Assembly: GCA_964468805.1 (NCBI GenBank)
Contig: CAYXWM010000003.1
Coordinates: 1-64,000 of the forward strand
Reading direction: 5' to 3'
Origin: CAYXWM01 sp964468805
GTDB taxonomy: Bacteria; Bacillota; Clostridia; Lachnospirales; WRBF01
Length of the DNA stretch: 64,000 bases
Position 1 is the stretch's first letter, and every line of letters begins with the position of its first letter. The notes beneath the pieces are model-generated. The model was not told where the DNA came from. It did not search any database and saw only the letters and a list, made by a program, of their open reading frames with translations. Position numbers and translations under genes: made by a program. This document shows, piece after piece, positions 43,700 through 52,594 of the stretch.

Positions 43700-45532
43700 T
43701 TAAACCGCATTATCTTCGAAAAATACTCCGTACCAAACCAAAAACATATATACAGTCCAAATTTTACGGCTGTTGTCCTGTTTGCCGGATTTATGCATAT
43801 CCAGTAATTTTACCAATTCATCAGTATTAAAGTAAATTGCCGCGGCTTCGCTTTGGAAAGCCTCTTTTACTTTGTTGTAATATTTATCTTCTCTAAGCCA
43901 TATTCTTATAGGTACGGGAAAGCCCAGTTTCTTTTTATTGCGTACTTCTTGGGGTAAATACTCTTGGGTAGCCATACGGAAAGCGTATTTTGTACTTGTT
44001 TTGTTAACCCTATAATCCACCGGAATTTTGGAGGCAACTTTAAAAACTTCCTTATCCACAAATGGCACACGAACCTCCAGGGAGTTTGCCATACTCATCT
44101 TATCAGCTTTTAAGAGTATGTCGCCTACCAACCAGAAATGTATGTCTATATACTGCATTTTGGTTATATCATCAACCCCGGATACTTGATCGTAATAGGG
44201 TTTTGTAAGGTCTTGGGGCGTATAATCGGTAACGGGCTTTTTAAGAATAACGTCCCGTTCTTTTTTGGAGAAGATATTGGCATTGCCTATAAAACGTTCT
44301 TCTATGGTTTTACTGCCGCGGATAAAGAAATTCTTACCCTTAAATTTAAAGGGAATAACCTGCATTAAATTACCCATAAACTTTCTCAGCCACATAGGCA
44401 TGGAAGTTATAAGTTTTAAATCCAACGGCTCTTTATAAATATTATATCCGCCGAAAAACTCATCGGCACCTTCTCCGGACAAGGCACCCTTTACGTGCTT
44501 GGAAGCCAATTTACTAACAAAATAAAGTGCCACAGCCGCAGGGTCTGCCAAAGGCTCGTCCATATGATACTGCACCTTTGTTAAGCTGTCCCAATATTCT
44601 TCGGTGGTTATGCACATATTAATGTTATTAATACCCACTGTTTCGGAAAGCTGTTTGGCATACTCTATTTCATTATAGGACTCGTAATCAAAGCCCACTG
44701 TAAAGGTCTTGTTTCCTTTAAAGCAAGCCGCTATATAACTTGAATCCACACCACTTGACAAAAAAGAACCTACTTCAACGTCGGAAATTTTATGTTTTAC
44801 TATGGAATCCTGGACGGTTTTGTCTATTGATTTTACCGTCGGGGTAAGGCTCATCTTAACCGGATTAAAGGCGGCTTGGAAATACCTGGTTATGGTTAAT
44901 TCGCCCTTTTGGAATACCAAATAATGAGCCGGCATTAATTTATATACATTTTTAAAGAAGGTTTCAGGCAATACCGAATATTGAAAGGTTAAGTAATTCT
45001 CCAAAGCCTCTTGATTTACTTCCTTTTTAAAATGAGGATAGGAGAGAAAACTTTTAATTTCCGAAGCAAAAAGCATTTGATTATTTATTAAAGAATAATA
45101 AAAAGGCTTGATACCGAAGAAATCCCTTGCGGCAAACAACAGCTCTTTTTTCATATCATATATTACAAAGGCAAACATACCTCGTAAATGTTTCAGCATA
45201 TCGTAGCCGTATTCCTCATAAAGATGAATCAACGTCTCCGTATCCGAACGATTGGCAAAGGTATGACCCTTTTCAATCAAACTTTGCCTTAAAGTTGCAT
45301 AATTATATATTTCACCGTTAAATACTATTACTATAGACTTGTCCTCATTGTACATAGGTTGATTTCCCTCGGTCAGGTCTATAAAGCTTAACCTGCGAAA
45401 ACCAAGGGTAATGTTATTGTCGCTATGTATACCATAAGAATCCGGTCCTCGATGGATTATCTTGTCCATCATGGCCTTAATTACTCTGTCTTTATCTTCC
45501 GTTTCTCCGGTAAATCCGCAAATACCGCACAT
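43700..45532 (-). CDS. asnB: Asparagine synthetase (glutamine-hydrolysing)
   Basis: A 610-residue enzyme making asparagine from aspartate, ATP and glutamine. The glutaminase domain starts with MCGICGF (catalytic Cys2) and has IIHRGPDSYG and FNGEIYNY. The synthetase domain has the PP-loop SFLSSGVDSSY at about 252 and LSGEGADEFFGGYN. Length and domain order are normal for AsnB. The Shine-Dalgarno is AGGAGG. Single gene. Confidence 0.96.
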   Translation of the reverse strand: MCGICGFTGETEDKDRVIKAMMDKIIHRGPDSYGIHSDNNITLGFRRLSFIDLTEGNQPMYNEDKSIVIVFNGEIYNYATLRQSLIEKGHTFANRSDTETLIHLYEEYGYDMLKHLRGMFAFVIYDMKKELLFAARDFFGIKPFYYSLINNQMLFASEIKSFLSYPHFKKEVNQEALENYLTFQYSVLPETFFKNVYKLMPAHYLVFQKGELTITRYFQAAFNPVKMSLTPTVKSIDKTVQDSIVKHKISDVEVGSFLSSGVDSSYIAACFKGNKTFTVGFDYESYNEIEYAKQLSETVGINNINMCITTEEYWDSLTKVQYHMDEPLADPAAVALYFVSKLASKHVKGALSGEGADEFFGGYNIYKEPLDLKLITSMPMWLRKFMGNLMQVIPFKFKGKNFFIRGSKTIEERFIGNANIFSKKERDVILKKPVTDYTPQDLTKPYYDQVSGVDDITKMQYIDIHFWLVGDILLKADKMSMANSLEVRVPFVDKEVFKVASKIPVDYRVNKTSTKYAFRMATQEYLPQEVRNKKKLGFPVPIRIWLREDKYYNKVKEAFQSEAAAIYFNTDELVKLLDMHKSGKQDNSRKIWTVYMFLVWYGVFFEDNAV

Positions 45533-46043
45533 AACAGCCTCCTGAGATTCTTAAATAATGCAAAAACGTACTCATAACGTAAAAATTTCCCGGAACTAAA
45601 TTTGCAAGGCAAATTATTCGACTGCATGGAAATCACGTTATAAAACATATTTATATAAAAGCTTGACAATTTTAACAGATTTTATAATTAAATGTTCCTT
45701 ATAATTCTTTTTAATTGCTCCGCCTTAAACCTTAATTAATTGTTCCCATAGGAATAAAATTCTAACATGTTCGGCGTTTTAAATCAAGCCGGAAAAAAAA
45801 TATTAAAATATATTGTTAAAAACACCGTTCATGATATAATAACTTGTATAACCATAATTTGCGAGATTTTAGAATACGACTTTTCCGGCGATGTTTTTTA
45901 CATTGGCTTATGTTGCTCCAAGACTTCGCTAAAGATTTAAAAAGGCTCTACGGTATAAATGCTTTAATAAAATCCAACAAATACCGACAAATAATACAGC
46001 GGAGAATACACCCGGAGATTAATATATTTAAGGAGGTTTGAAC
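45533..46043. other. Divergent intergenic region of asnB and cheV, with a cheV promoter
   Basis: About 0.5 kb without a convincing gene. TTGTTA (45813-45818), 16-bp spacer, TATAAT (45835-45840) is a good promoter for cheV and predicts a leader of about 200 nt. I see no classic riboswitch or T-box signature in that leader. Confidence 0.6.
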
Positions 46044-46958
46044 ATGTTTGAAACCAAAAAGAAAGAAATATTACTCGAGAGCGGAACAAACGAGTTGGAG
46101 GTTATGGAATTTACCATTGCCGACAGACATTTCGGCATTAACGTTTCAAAAGTTGTTGAAATAATGCAATACAACAAAATAACTCCCATGCCTAATTCCA
46201 ATCCATTTGTAGAAGGTGTTTTCAAGCCGCGTGAAACTATAATGACGGTTATAAACCTTGCGGCCTTTATGGGATTGCCGCCTTCTCCGTCTGAAGAAAG
46301 AGATATTTTAATTATTACCAATTTTAATAAGGTAAGCTCTGCATTCCACGTTCATACCGTGGAAGCTATACATCGTATTTCCTGGTCAGACATAGAAAAG
46401 CCCGACCCTGCCATATACGGCGGCGAAGAAGGTTTGGCAACCGGAATTGCTCGTTTTGACAACCGTTTAATTACCATAGTAGACTTTGAAAAAATCTTGG
46501 TGGAAATCAATCCGCAAGTGGGTATACAGTTATCCGAAATCTCCGATTTGGGTCACAGAGACAAAAACTCAAAACCCATACTTATAGCCGAAGATTCTCA
46601 ATTGCTTAAAAGAATGTTGCATGAAGCCTTGGGTAAAGCCGGATACACAAACATTATCGAATGCAGCAACGGTTTGGAAGCTTGGGAGAAACTCAAAGCA
46701 TACAAAGAAAGCGGTCTGCCTATTCAAAACTACGTTTCCTGCGTTATTACAGACATTGAAATGCCTCAAATGGACGGTCATCATTTAACCAAGTTAATCA
46801 AAGATGACAGGGATTTGAGAATTTTGCCCGTTATAATATTCTCCTCGCTCATAAACAATGAAATGAGAAACAAAGGTAGCCAGCTTGGCGTTGACGCTCA
46901 ACTTTCAAAGCCCGAAATAGGAAACTTGATACACACCGTAGACCAACTTATTATTTAA
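46044..46958 (+). CDS. cheV: Chemotaxis protein CheV
   Basis: A 304-residue protein. Residues about 15-160 are a CheW-like coupling domain (MEFTIADRHFGINVSKVVEI, PFVEGVFKPRETIMTVINL). From about 175 a receiver domain follows with acidic AEDSQ, the phospho-acceptor in CVITDIEMPQMDGHH at about 236, and a C-terminal Lys (LSKPEI). CheV links chemoreceptors to CheA and tunes adaptation through phosphorylation. Its presence suggests a motile organism. ATG 46044 has AAGGAGG 6 nt upstream; an in-frame TTG at 46038 is too close. No other che gene is adjacent. Confidence 0.95.
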   Translation: MFETKKKEILLESGTNELEVMEFTIADRHFGINVSKVVEIMQYNKITPMPNSNPFVEGVFKPRETIMTVINLAAFMGLPPSPSEERDILIITNFNKVSSAFHVHTVEAIHRISWSDIEKPDPAIYGGEEGLATGIARFDNRLITIVDFEKILVEINPQVGIQLSEISDLGHRDKNSKPILIAEDSQLLKRMLHEALGKAGYTNIIECSNGLEAWEKLKAYKESGLPIQNYVSCVITDIEMPQMDGHHLTKLIKDDRDLRILPVIIFSSLINNEMRNKGSQLGVDAQLSKPEIGNLIHTVDQLII

Positions 46959-46966
46959 AAAATTTC

Positions 46967-46999
46967 ACCTTTAGGAGTAAGCGACCTAAAGGTTTTTTT
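46967..46999 (+). terminator. Rho-independent terminator of cheV
   Basis: ACCTTTAGG / CCTAAAGGT with a 9-nt loop followed by seven T. Confidence 0.92.
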
Positions 47000-47007
47000 A
47001 TTGGGTT

Positions 47008-47133
47008 TATACTTAATTTCGAGTTAAATAGTAACAAAAGTGGTGAGCGACCGGTGTTTTTTTCATGAAAACGCAAGAGGGAAGCGTTTACGAAGAATAG
47101 CTTTTGTTACTATTCATCATGCAATTAAGGATA
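47008..47133 (+). repeat. Structured repeat, family 2, copy B, upstream of katA
   Basis: A 126-bp element on the plus strand: TATACTTAATTTCGAG at the left end, AATAGTAACAAAAG pairing perfectly over 14 bp with CTTTTGTTACTATT near the right end, GGTGAGCGACCGGTG, a GTGTTTTTTTCATGAAAACGC hairpin, GCGTTTACGAAGAATAG, and the right end GCAATTAAGGATA. It ends 95 bp before the catalase start and reads in the same direction. About 13 bp present in copies A and C near the GGTGAGCG block are missing here. Confidence 0.75.
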
Positions 47134-47228
47134 ATTGGAGATATAACTTGCTTCATCCGGAATTTGTACTTACATTGAATCCTTTTGTTCCGAATATAAT
47201 GTTAAAAAAACCGAAAGGAATAGGATGA

Positions 47229-48779
47229 ATGTCAAGTTTTAAAAGTTATCGCCGAAAGCCGAAAATAGAGCATTTGACTAATTCTACCGGGGCGCCGTTG
47301 TATAATGACATTTCTTCAATAACTACTCAACAGCCGGACTTTACCGTGACTTGGGATACGCAACTGATAGAAAAACTGTCCCATTTTAACAGGGAACGCA
47401 TACCCGAAAGAGTAGTACATGCCAAAGGAGCCGGAGCATTCGGTGTATTTGAGGTAACAAATGATTTGTCTATGTATACGAGAGCTTCATTCCTGTCACA
47501 CGTAGGCAAAAGAACACCTGTATTGGTGCGTTTTTCCACTGTGGGCGGCGAAAAAGGCTCCGCAGATTCCGCCAGAGACCCCAGAGGATTTGCCGTTAAA
47601 TTTTATACCGATGAGGGCAACTATGACATTGTGGGAAACAATACCCCGGTATTCTTTATCCGAGATGCCTTGAAATTTCCCGACTTTATACATACCCAAA
47701 AACGCAATCCGGTAACCAACTTAAAAGACCCTAACGCCGTTTGGGACTTTTTTTCCCTTACTCCCGAGTCTATGCATCAGGTAACCATTTTGTATTCAAG
47801 CCGAGGCACTCCCAAAAATTTCAGGCATATGCACGGTTTCGGCACCCATACCTTTATGTGGTATACGGATAAAAATGATTATATCTGGGTTAAATTAAAC
47901 TTTATCACAGACCAAGGTATAGAAAACTTTAACAGGGAAGAAGCTATAGAAACAGCCGGCAAAGACCCGGATTATTCAACACGGGATTTGTATAACGCAA
48001 TAGAAAAAGGTAACTACCCGTCTTGGCGACTTTATGCTCAAATGATGACAAAGGAACAGGCAGAAACGTATCGCTTTAACCCCTTTGATGTTACCAAAGT
48101 CTGGTATCAAGCCGATTTTCCCTATATTCCTGTGGGCAAAATGACCCTAAACGAAATACCGCTTAATTTCTTTAATCAAGTTGAACAAGCGGCATTTTCA
48201 CCGGGTAACTTTGTTCCGGGAGTTGGTCCTTCACCTGACAAAATGCTAAACGCCAGGGTTTTTGCTTATCCCGATGCACAACGGCACAGAATAGGCCCCA
48301 ACTTTAATCAACTGCCCGTAAATTCACCCATAAATGCTAAAGTAGCAAACTATCAACGTGACGGCTCCATGAATTTGGATAACGCCGGATTCCCCAATTA
48401 TTTTCCAAACACCTTTAACGGACCGGCTCCCGATCCCGACCTTACGCCTCCAAAATTAAGCGTCAGAGGTACTGTGGCACGTCACGAAATGCCCTTTACT
48501 CCCATAGACCTGGAGCAACCTCGCAGACTTTTTTCCTCCATTATGGACGATAAAGAACGAGAAATGCTTATACACAATATTTGCAGCGATATGAAAGACG
48601 TACTTCCTCGTATTCAATACAGGCAAACCGCTTTATTCTACCTTACCGACCCGGACTACGGTACCGGAGTAGCAGAAGGTTTAAACCTGGATATAGCCGG
48701 TGTAAAAAAACTTGCCGAAATGACCCAAGAAGAAAGAGTTAACGCAACCAGCGGAATGTTAAGAAATTATTGCTGGTAA
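47229..48779 (+). CDS. katA: Haem catalase (monofunctional)
   Basis: A 516-residue catalase breaking H2O2 to water and O2. Distal His is in RIPERVVHAKGAGAFG at about 62, Asn in DIVGNNTPVFFIRD, and proximal haem Tyr in ARVFAYPDAQRHRIGPN at about 345. No C-terminal flavodoxin-like domain, so it belongs to the small-subunit type. Start ATG 47229 with AAAGGA upstream. Catalase in an otherwise anaerobe-like gene set implies exposure to oxygen. A family 2 repeat precedes it. The decayed manganese catalase at 1364 shows a second, lost route. Confidence 0.96.
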   Translation: MSSFKSYRRKPKIEHLTNSTGAPLYNDISSITTQQPDFTVTWDTQLIEKLSHFNRERIPERVVHAKGAGAFGVFEVTNDLSMYTRASFLSHVGKRTPVLVRFSTVGGEKGSADSARDPRGFAVKFYTDEGNYDIVGNNTPVFFIRDALKFPDFIHTQKRNPVTNLKDPNAVWDFFSLTPESMHQVTILYSSRGTPKNFRHMHGFGTHTFMWYTDKNDYIWVKLNFITDQGIENFNREEAIETAGKDPDYSTRDLYNAIEKGNYPSWRLYAQMMTKEQAETYRFNPFDVTKVWYQADFPYIPVGKMTLNEIPLNFFNQVEQAAFSPGNFVPGVGPSPDKMLNARVFAYPDAQRHRIGPNFNQLPVNSPINAKVANYQRDGSMNLDNAGFPNYFPNTFNGPAPDPDLTPPKLSVRGTVARHEMPFTPIDLEQPRRLFSSIMDDKEREMLIHNICSDMKDVLPRIQYRQTALFYLTDPDYGTGVAEGLNLDIAGVKKLAEMTQEERVNATSGMLRNYCW

Positions 48780-48799
48780 AAATAGGTGTTTAATAAATA

Positions 48800-48838
48800 A
48801 GAATTCGTCGGATTTGTAAAATTCCGTCGAATTTTTAT
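48800..48838 (+). terminator. Rho-independent terminator of katA
   Basis: GAATTCGTCGGA / TTCCGTCGAATTTTT; mostly paired with a mismatch pair, followed by TTTATTT. The rest of 48839-49038 shows nothing definite. Confidence 0.7.
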
Positions 48839-49038
48839 TTGCATTAATTTTTGAATATTTACAGAATATATTAATATATTGTTAAGAATGCACAGTTGAA
48901 TTAATTATGTAAATTTACTCTTTGATATGTATTAATTTTATCTATTTTCAGCATTAATTACATTAGCAAACTATCCTAAACTATGTTAATATTAGATAAG
49001 TTTAACTTAAAATTAATTCAGTTATCTGATTAAGTAAA

Positions 49039-49111
49039 GTAAACGTCAGCGTTTACAAAATTTTTGTGGAGGTGAATAATAGGCTTCCGAAAGCTGCGGA
49101 GCCTATAAATT
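49039..49111 (+). promoter_or_regulatory. Hairpin-spaced ribosome binding site of the GyrI-like gene
   Basis: Three elements in order: a perfect hairpin GTAAACG-TCAG-CGTTTAC (49039-49056); a strong Shine-Dalgarno GGAGGTG (49068-49074); and a hairpin TAGGCTTCCG / CGGAGCCTA (49080-49105, one bulge) just before ATG 49112. The strong site is 37 nt from the ATG, far too long unless the second hairpin folds it to an effective 11 nt. Alternatively GGAG (49098-49101), buried in that hairpin, is the site. Either way the stem should affect translation. Confidence 0.6.
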
Positions 49112-49630
49112 ATGGCTGAACTTATTAAATTTGAATTTAGAAATTTGCCGAAGATATACGTAGTCGGTAAAGAAATTAAGGTTAAAGTCAGCGAAGTTAT
49201 GATGAATAATCCCATCCCAAAATTTTGGAAAAGCTGTATGGAGGATTGTTTTTTTAACGATATTGATTTTAATAAAGAAACCGTGTACGAAAATTCGTTG
49301 GTAGGTTTTATGTCAGAAATCAACGGAGACGGTTTTTCTTATATATGCGGAGTACCGCTTACCCACAATGAGTTCACTGCTCCCGATGATTATACAATAA
49401 AAGAAACTGAACCTATGAATGTTGCCGTAGGTTACGTTAAGGGTAAAGATGTGGCAGATGTGTATATGCAAGCTCATCAGTTTACTATTGAAGAAATTAA
49501 AGCACGAGGATATAAAACTGATATGAATTCTTGGTGCATGGAGCTGTATAACAACCCAAGGTTTACCCAACCGGATCAAGAGGGAAATATAATTATGGAT
49601 TATTATTTACCTTGCTTCCCTGAAAGCTAA
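49112..49630 (+). CDS. GyrI-like small-molecule-binding protein
   Basis: A 172-residue protein made of the AraC effector-binding/GyrI fold: FRNLPKIYVVGKEIKVKVSE at the start, FSYICGVPLTHN in the middle and an ADVYMQAHQFTIEEIKARGY helix. There is no DNA-binding domain, so it is a stand-alone GyrI-like domain; such proteins bind or hydrolyse diverse small molecules. Function unknown. It has an unusual structured 5' region (49039-49111). Confidence 0.8.
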   Translation: MAELIKFEFRNLPKIYVVGKEIKVKVSEVMMNNPIPKFWKSCMEDCFFNDIDFNKETVYENSLVGFMSEINGDGFSYICGVPLTHNEFTAPDDYTIKETEPMNVAVGYVKGKDVADVYMQAHQFTIEEIKARGYKTDMNSWCMELYNNPRFTQPDQEGNIIMDYYLPCFPES

Positions 49631-49827
49631 TAATATAAAATTAGGTAATAGTACAACTTAAACTTTTTTGCTGTAAAGGTGCTTTATTTCATTAAGAATA
49701 TTACAAATTCCGGTTTTTTAACTTCAGAAAAAATTTTTTATCCTCAATTAAACCGGTTTTTCCCATAAATAAACGAATTTTTCCTAAAATTTCCCGGGGA
49801 CTTTTGTATTTAGCTTTGATTAAGTAA

Positions 49828-49856
49828 TTGACGGCACTGTAGAAATATGTTAGAAT
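49828..49856 (+). promoter_or_regulatory. Sigma-A promoter of the AbrB-family gene
   Basis: TTGACG (49828-49833), 17-bp spacer, TAGAAT (49851-49856), 45 bp before the ATG. Confidence 0.8.
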
Positions 49857-49900
49857 TAAATGGATTTTGCATATAAAAGCAGCTAGAGGGGAGGTTTATT

Positions 49901-50161
49901 ATGAGACCGTTTGGCACCATTCGTAAAGTAGACGAATTAGGAAGAATTGTATTACCGTCCAGCCTTCGTAAAACATTTAATATCCAAGAAAAGGATTCTT
50001 TGGAATTTTTTACCGATGACGATAAAATTATTCTTAAGAAATATAATGCAGGTGATATATTTACCGGCGAAATGGAAGATTTAATCGAATACAAAGGCAA
50101 GAAAATTTCTAAAAAAACTATTATGGAACTGGTTAAGTTGGCAGAAGCTTCCGAAGAATAA
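49901..50161 (+). CDS. AbrB/SpoVT-family transition-state regulator
   Basis: An 86-residue protein whose N-terminal half is a swapped-hairpin AbrB domain: IRKVDELGRIVLPSSLRKTF, then KDSLEFFTDDDKIILKKY. Such proteins bind AT-rich promoters and govern transition to stationary phase or sporulation. The C-terminal half (MEDLIEYKGKKISKKTIMEL) is probably for oligomer contacts. Shine-Dalgarno GGGGAGG. Its own promoter and terminator frame it, so it is monocistronic. Confidence 0.92.
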   Translation: MRPFGTIRKVDELGRIVLPSSLRKTFNIQEKDSLEFFTDDDKIILKKYNAGDIFTGEMEDLIEYKGKKISKKTIMELVKLAEASEE

Positions 50162-50249
50162 CAGTTTCCACGGAACAAAGCCGATTCAATTTTAGGGAAT
50201 TGTTTTGGCTGTTCAGGATTTTTACGCTTATTTAAGCTAAAATACAAGA

Positions 50250-50291
50250 TAAACAAGGCATGAGAACTTACACTCATGCCTTGTTTTTTTT
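50250..50291. terminator. Rho-independent terminator between AbrB gene and fetB
   Basis: AACAAGGCATGAG / CTCATGCCTTGTT, perfect 13-bp stem followed by T8; the A side serves the convergent fetB. Confidence 0.92.
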
Positions 50292-50292
50292 C

Positions 50293-51066
50293 TTAATATT
50301 GCATTTGGTTTCTTGCATTATACAGAGTTCTGCTTCCAAAAAACAATGAGCAAAACACAGCCAAACAGGTAACCGTGGTAATTGCAATTATAATTGCAAT
50401 TTGATATAGAATTGCGGTTGTGGGTACTGTACCCGATAAAATTTGACCTGTCATCATACCGGGCAGCGAAATTATTCCCATACCAAGCATAGAATTTAGT
50501 GTGGGGAGCAAGGCGGTTTCCAGTGCACTGTTGACAAAAGGAGTAAGAATTTTCTTGGGTGTAGCACCTATGTTTATTAGGGTGTCTATTCTCAGTTTTT
50601 CTGTGCTTATCTTCTCGGAGAAGGTTTTTAGACCCAAGCTGATTCCCGTCATAGCATTTCCCATTATCATACCGCTTATGGGAATGGTGTATTGAGGGTT
50701 AAAGAAATTCACTCCCACAACCCCGGCAACGAAAAAAATCGTTATGCTTAACCCTGTAACCGCAAGAGAAAGTCCCACGATAAATTTAAATTTTTTGTTC
50801 AGACTCTTATTGCGAGACAATACGGTATGAACTGAAAAACCGCTCATGGCAATAAGATACAGAACAGTAAATACCGGATGAGGGTTACGGAAAATATAGG
50901 TTAAAATAAACCCGGCAAGTACCAGTTGGACAGTCATACGAATACTTGCAAACAACAGCAATTTTGTTTGATTAATCTTGCATTTTTTCATAACTGCCAT
51001 TACTACCAACAGCAGCACGTAAACAACGGAAAATTGAAATATATTTAAGGGTGCGGCTCCGTCCAT
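50293..51066 (-). CDS. fetB: FetB-type ABC permease (iron export)
   Basis: A 257-residue permease with about six or seven hydrophobic helices. FetB/YbbM features: SVHTVLSRNKSLN, GMIMGNAMTGISLGLKTFSE and SMLGMGIISLPGMMTGQIL, the last being nearly diagnostic. In E. coli FetAB exports iron and protects against peroxide. It starts 1 bp after the ATPase gene stop. Together with katA 1.5 kb away it suggests peroxide/iron defence; substrate is inferred from homology only. Confidence 0.88.
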   Translation of the reverse strand: MDGAAPLNIFQFSVVYVLLLVVMAVMKKCKINQTKLLLFASIRMTVQLVLAGFILTYIFRNPHPVFTVLYLIAMSGFSVHTVLSRNKSLNKKFKFIVGLSLAVTGLSITIFFVAGVVGVNFFNPQYTIPISGMIMGNAMTGISLGLKTFSEKISTEKLRIDTLINIGATPKKILTPFVNSALETALLPTLNSMLGMGIISLPGMMTGQILSGTVPTTAILYQIAIIIAITTVTCLAVFCSLFFGSRTLYNARNQMQY

Positions 51067-51067
51067 C

Positions 51068-51691
51068 TTAATCCCTCCCGGTCAATTCCAAAATACTGTC
51101 CCCAAAATCCTCCGCAAGGGATTTATTATGAGTAACCACAGCTAAACTAATGTCATTGTTAGTGCAGAAGTTTTTTATATTCTCCATAAGTCTTTGGGAA
51201 TTATGCTCGTCTAAGGCACTTGTAGGTTCATCAAGCATAAGTACCTTGGGCATGAAAGACAGGCATAGAGCAATGAAAACTCTCTGTTTTTCTCCTCCGG
51301 ATAAGTTACCGCAAAAAGAATCAAGCGGAAAATCGGCAAGGCAAATTTTCAAATATTCTTTAATGGTATTATCATCAGGTTTTTTTATATCTCTGTATTC
51401 GTAAAATTCATGAAAGTTGTCTCTGATAGTCCTGTCAAACAAAAAAACCGTCTGATTTACAAGTAAAACCTCTTTACGTAATTCTATTGGGTCGTAGCTT
51501 TCTATATTTTTACCCAAATAAGTAATTTCGCCTTTATCTGGGGATATAATGCCGTTTAGCAGCTTTAGTAAGGTGCTTTTTCCGCAACCGCTTCTTCCGC
51601 AAATAAAAGTTGCTTTGTTTGATTGAATTTCTATATAGGGATACCGGACTATATCTTTATAGTTTACGTCTTTTATCGTAAATAAGGCCAT
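51068..51691 (-). CDS. fetA: FetA-type ABC ATP-binding subunit
   Basis: A 207-residue ATPase: Walker A CGRSGCGKST at about 28, Q-loop LVNQTVF, signature LSGGEKQRV, Walker B VLMLDEPTSALDE and switch His VVTHNK. Start placed at 51691, with GGAGG 5 nt upstream inside the longer frame. A family 2 structured repeat ends 70 bp upstream in the same orientation as at katA, so both genes may share regulation. Confidence 0.9.
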   Translation of the reverse strand: MALFTIKDVNYKDIVRYPYIEIQSNKATFICGRSGCGKSTLLKLLNGIISPDKGEITYLGKNIESYDPIELRKEVLLVNQTVFLFDRTIRDNFHEFYEYRDIKKPDDNTIKEYLKICLADFPLDSFCGNLSGGEKQRVFIALCLSFMPKVLMLDEPTSALDEHNSQRLMENIKNFCTNNDISLAVVTHNKSLAEDFGDSILELTGRD

Positions 51692-51760
51692 GCTGTCCTC
51701 CAAAATTCCTATGGCAATGATTATAGCGGATTAAATTGATATAAGGCAGTGAATACCGAT

Positions 51761-51896
51761 TATACTTAATTTCATAAGGAATAGCTACAAAAGCTATTCT
51801 TCGTAAACGGTACGCTCTTGTGTTTTTATAAAAAAACACCGGTCGCTCACCACTGCGAATATACGCTTTTGTATCTACTTAACCGGAAATTATATT
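51761..51896 (-). repeat. Structured repeat, family 2, copy C, upstream of fetAB
   Basis: A 136-bp element, sense on the minus strand: AATTTCCGGTTAAGTAG, ATACAAAAGCG, GGTGAGCGACCGGTG, a nearly perfect GTGTTTTT-TTAT-AAAAACAC hairpin, ACCGTTTACGAAGAATAG and CTTTTGTAGCTATTCC to the end TTAAGTATA. GAATAGCT and AGCTATTC form a perfect 8-bp hairpin here, an alternative to the long-range pairing. It continues into AT, making TATAAT at the 3' boundary. Confidence 0.75.
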
Positions 51897-51996
51897 TAGG
51901 TAAACCACTGTACCGGTAAATCAAAAATGCATACGGACAGTATTTAATTCCGTATGCAAAAATAAATTTTGGGTAGTATTTTTATTAGAGTTCTAT

Positions 51997-52503
51997 TTAA
52001 CCGGTGTATCTTTCGTAGTGAATTTTACTGTCGTTAAACTTGTTTTTTGCATTGGGAGTCTTTGCCGGATAACCGAAAGCAACTATTGCAAATACTTGCA
52101 AATTACTTTCCAAGTTAAAATAATCTGCAACAAATTTCATTCTATCTTCACCCGGTGCAACCCCCATCCAAACACCGCCCAAGCCTATACTTACGGCTTC
52201 CAAGAGCATATTTTGCGTGGCGGCACTAAGGTCTTGTTGCCAATATTCCGGGCATACAGAACCGGTTGTGTTTGCCAAAACCACAATGCCAAGGGGAGCT
52301 GATTCCAGCAATTTGGCATAGGGGTTTACGTCCGAAAGATATTTCAAGCTGTCTTTGTTTTCTACAACAATAAATTCCCAGGGCTGTTGGTTACAGGCTG
52401 AAGGAGCGGCCATGGCAGCTTTTAAAAGCATTTGAATCTTTTCTTTTTCTACCTTGTCCGGTTTAAACTCTCTCACACTGGTGCGTTGAAATATTTCATT
52501 CAT
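51997..52503 (-). CDS. Nitroreductase family protein
   Basis: A 168-residue FMN-dependent oxidoreductase: SVREFKPDKVEKEKIQML and AAPSACNQQPWEFIVVE at the N-terminus (FMN and Arg contacts) and the later GLGGVWMGVAP loop. These enzymes reduce nitro compounds, quinones or flavins with NAD(P)H. Start ATG after AAGGGTGATATT. It sits 90 bp downstream of an ABM monooxygenase gene on the same strand, probably in one redox-related unit. Substrate unknown. Confidence 0.88.
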   Translation of the reverse strand: MNEIFQRTSVREFKPDKVEKEKIQMLLKAAMAAPSACNQQPWEFIVVENKDSLKYLSDVNPYAKLLESAPLGIVVLANTTGSVCPEYWQQDLSAATQNMLLEAVSIGLGGVWMGVAPGEDRMKFVADYFNLESNLQVFAIVAFGYPAKTPNAKNKFNDSKIHYERYTG

Positions 52504-52594
52504 AATATCACCCTTTTTTTTCTATAGGCGTTTAATTCTCCGCCCTGTTGAGGCAATACAAGTCTTTATAAACAAGTACTTCAGAACTATGTAA

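Noticed and set aside
45841..46030. Riboswitch or T-box in the cheV or asnB leaders
   Set aside because: No conserved T-box sequence (AGGGTGGNACCGCG) or recognisable riboswitch core could be seen.
45844..46041. 65-codon frame in the cheV leader
   Set aside because: Lies between a good cheV promoter and the cheV ribosome site, with no ribosome site of its own; read as leader RNA.
47040..47228. 62-codon frame ending at the katA start
   Set aside because: It is a translation of repeat family 2; a similar frame in copy C (51657-51839) shows it comes from the repeat, not from a gene.
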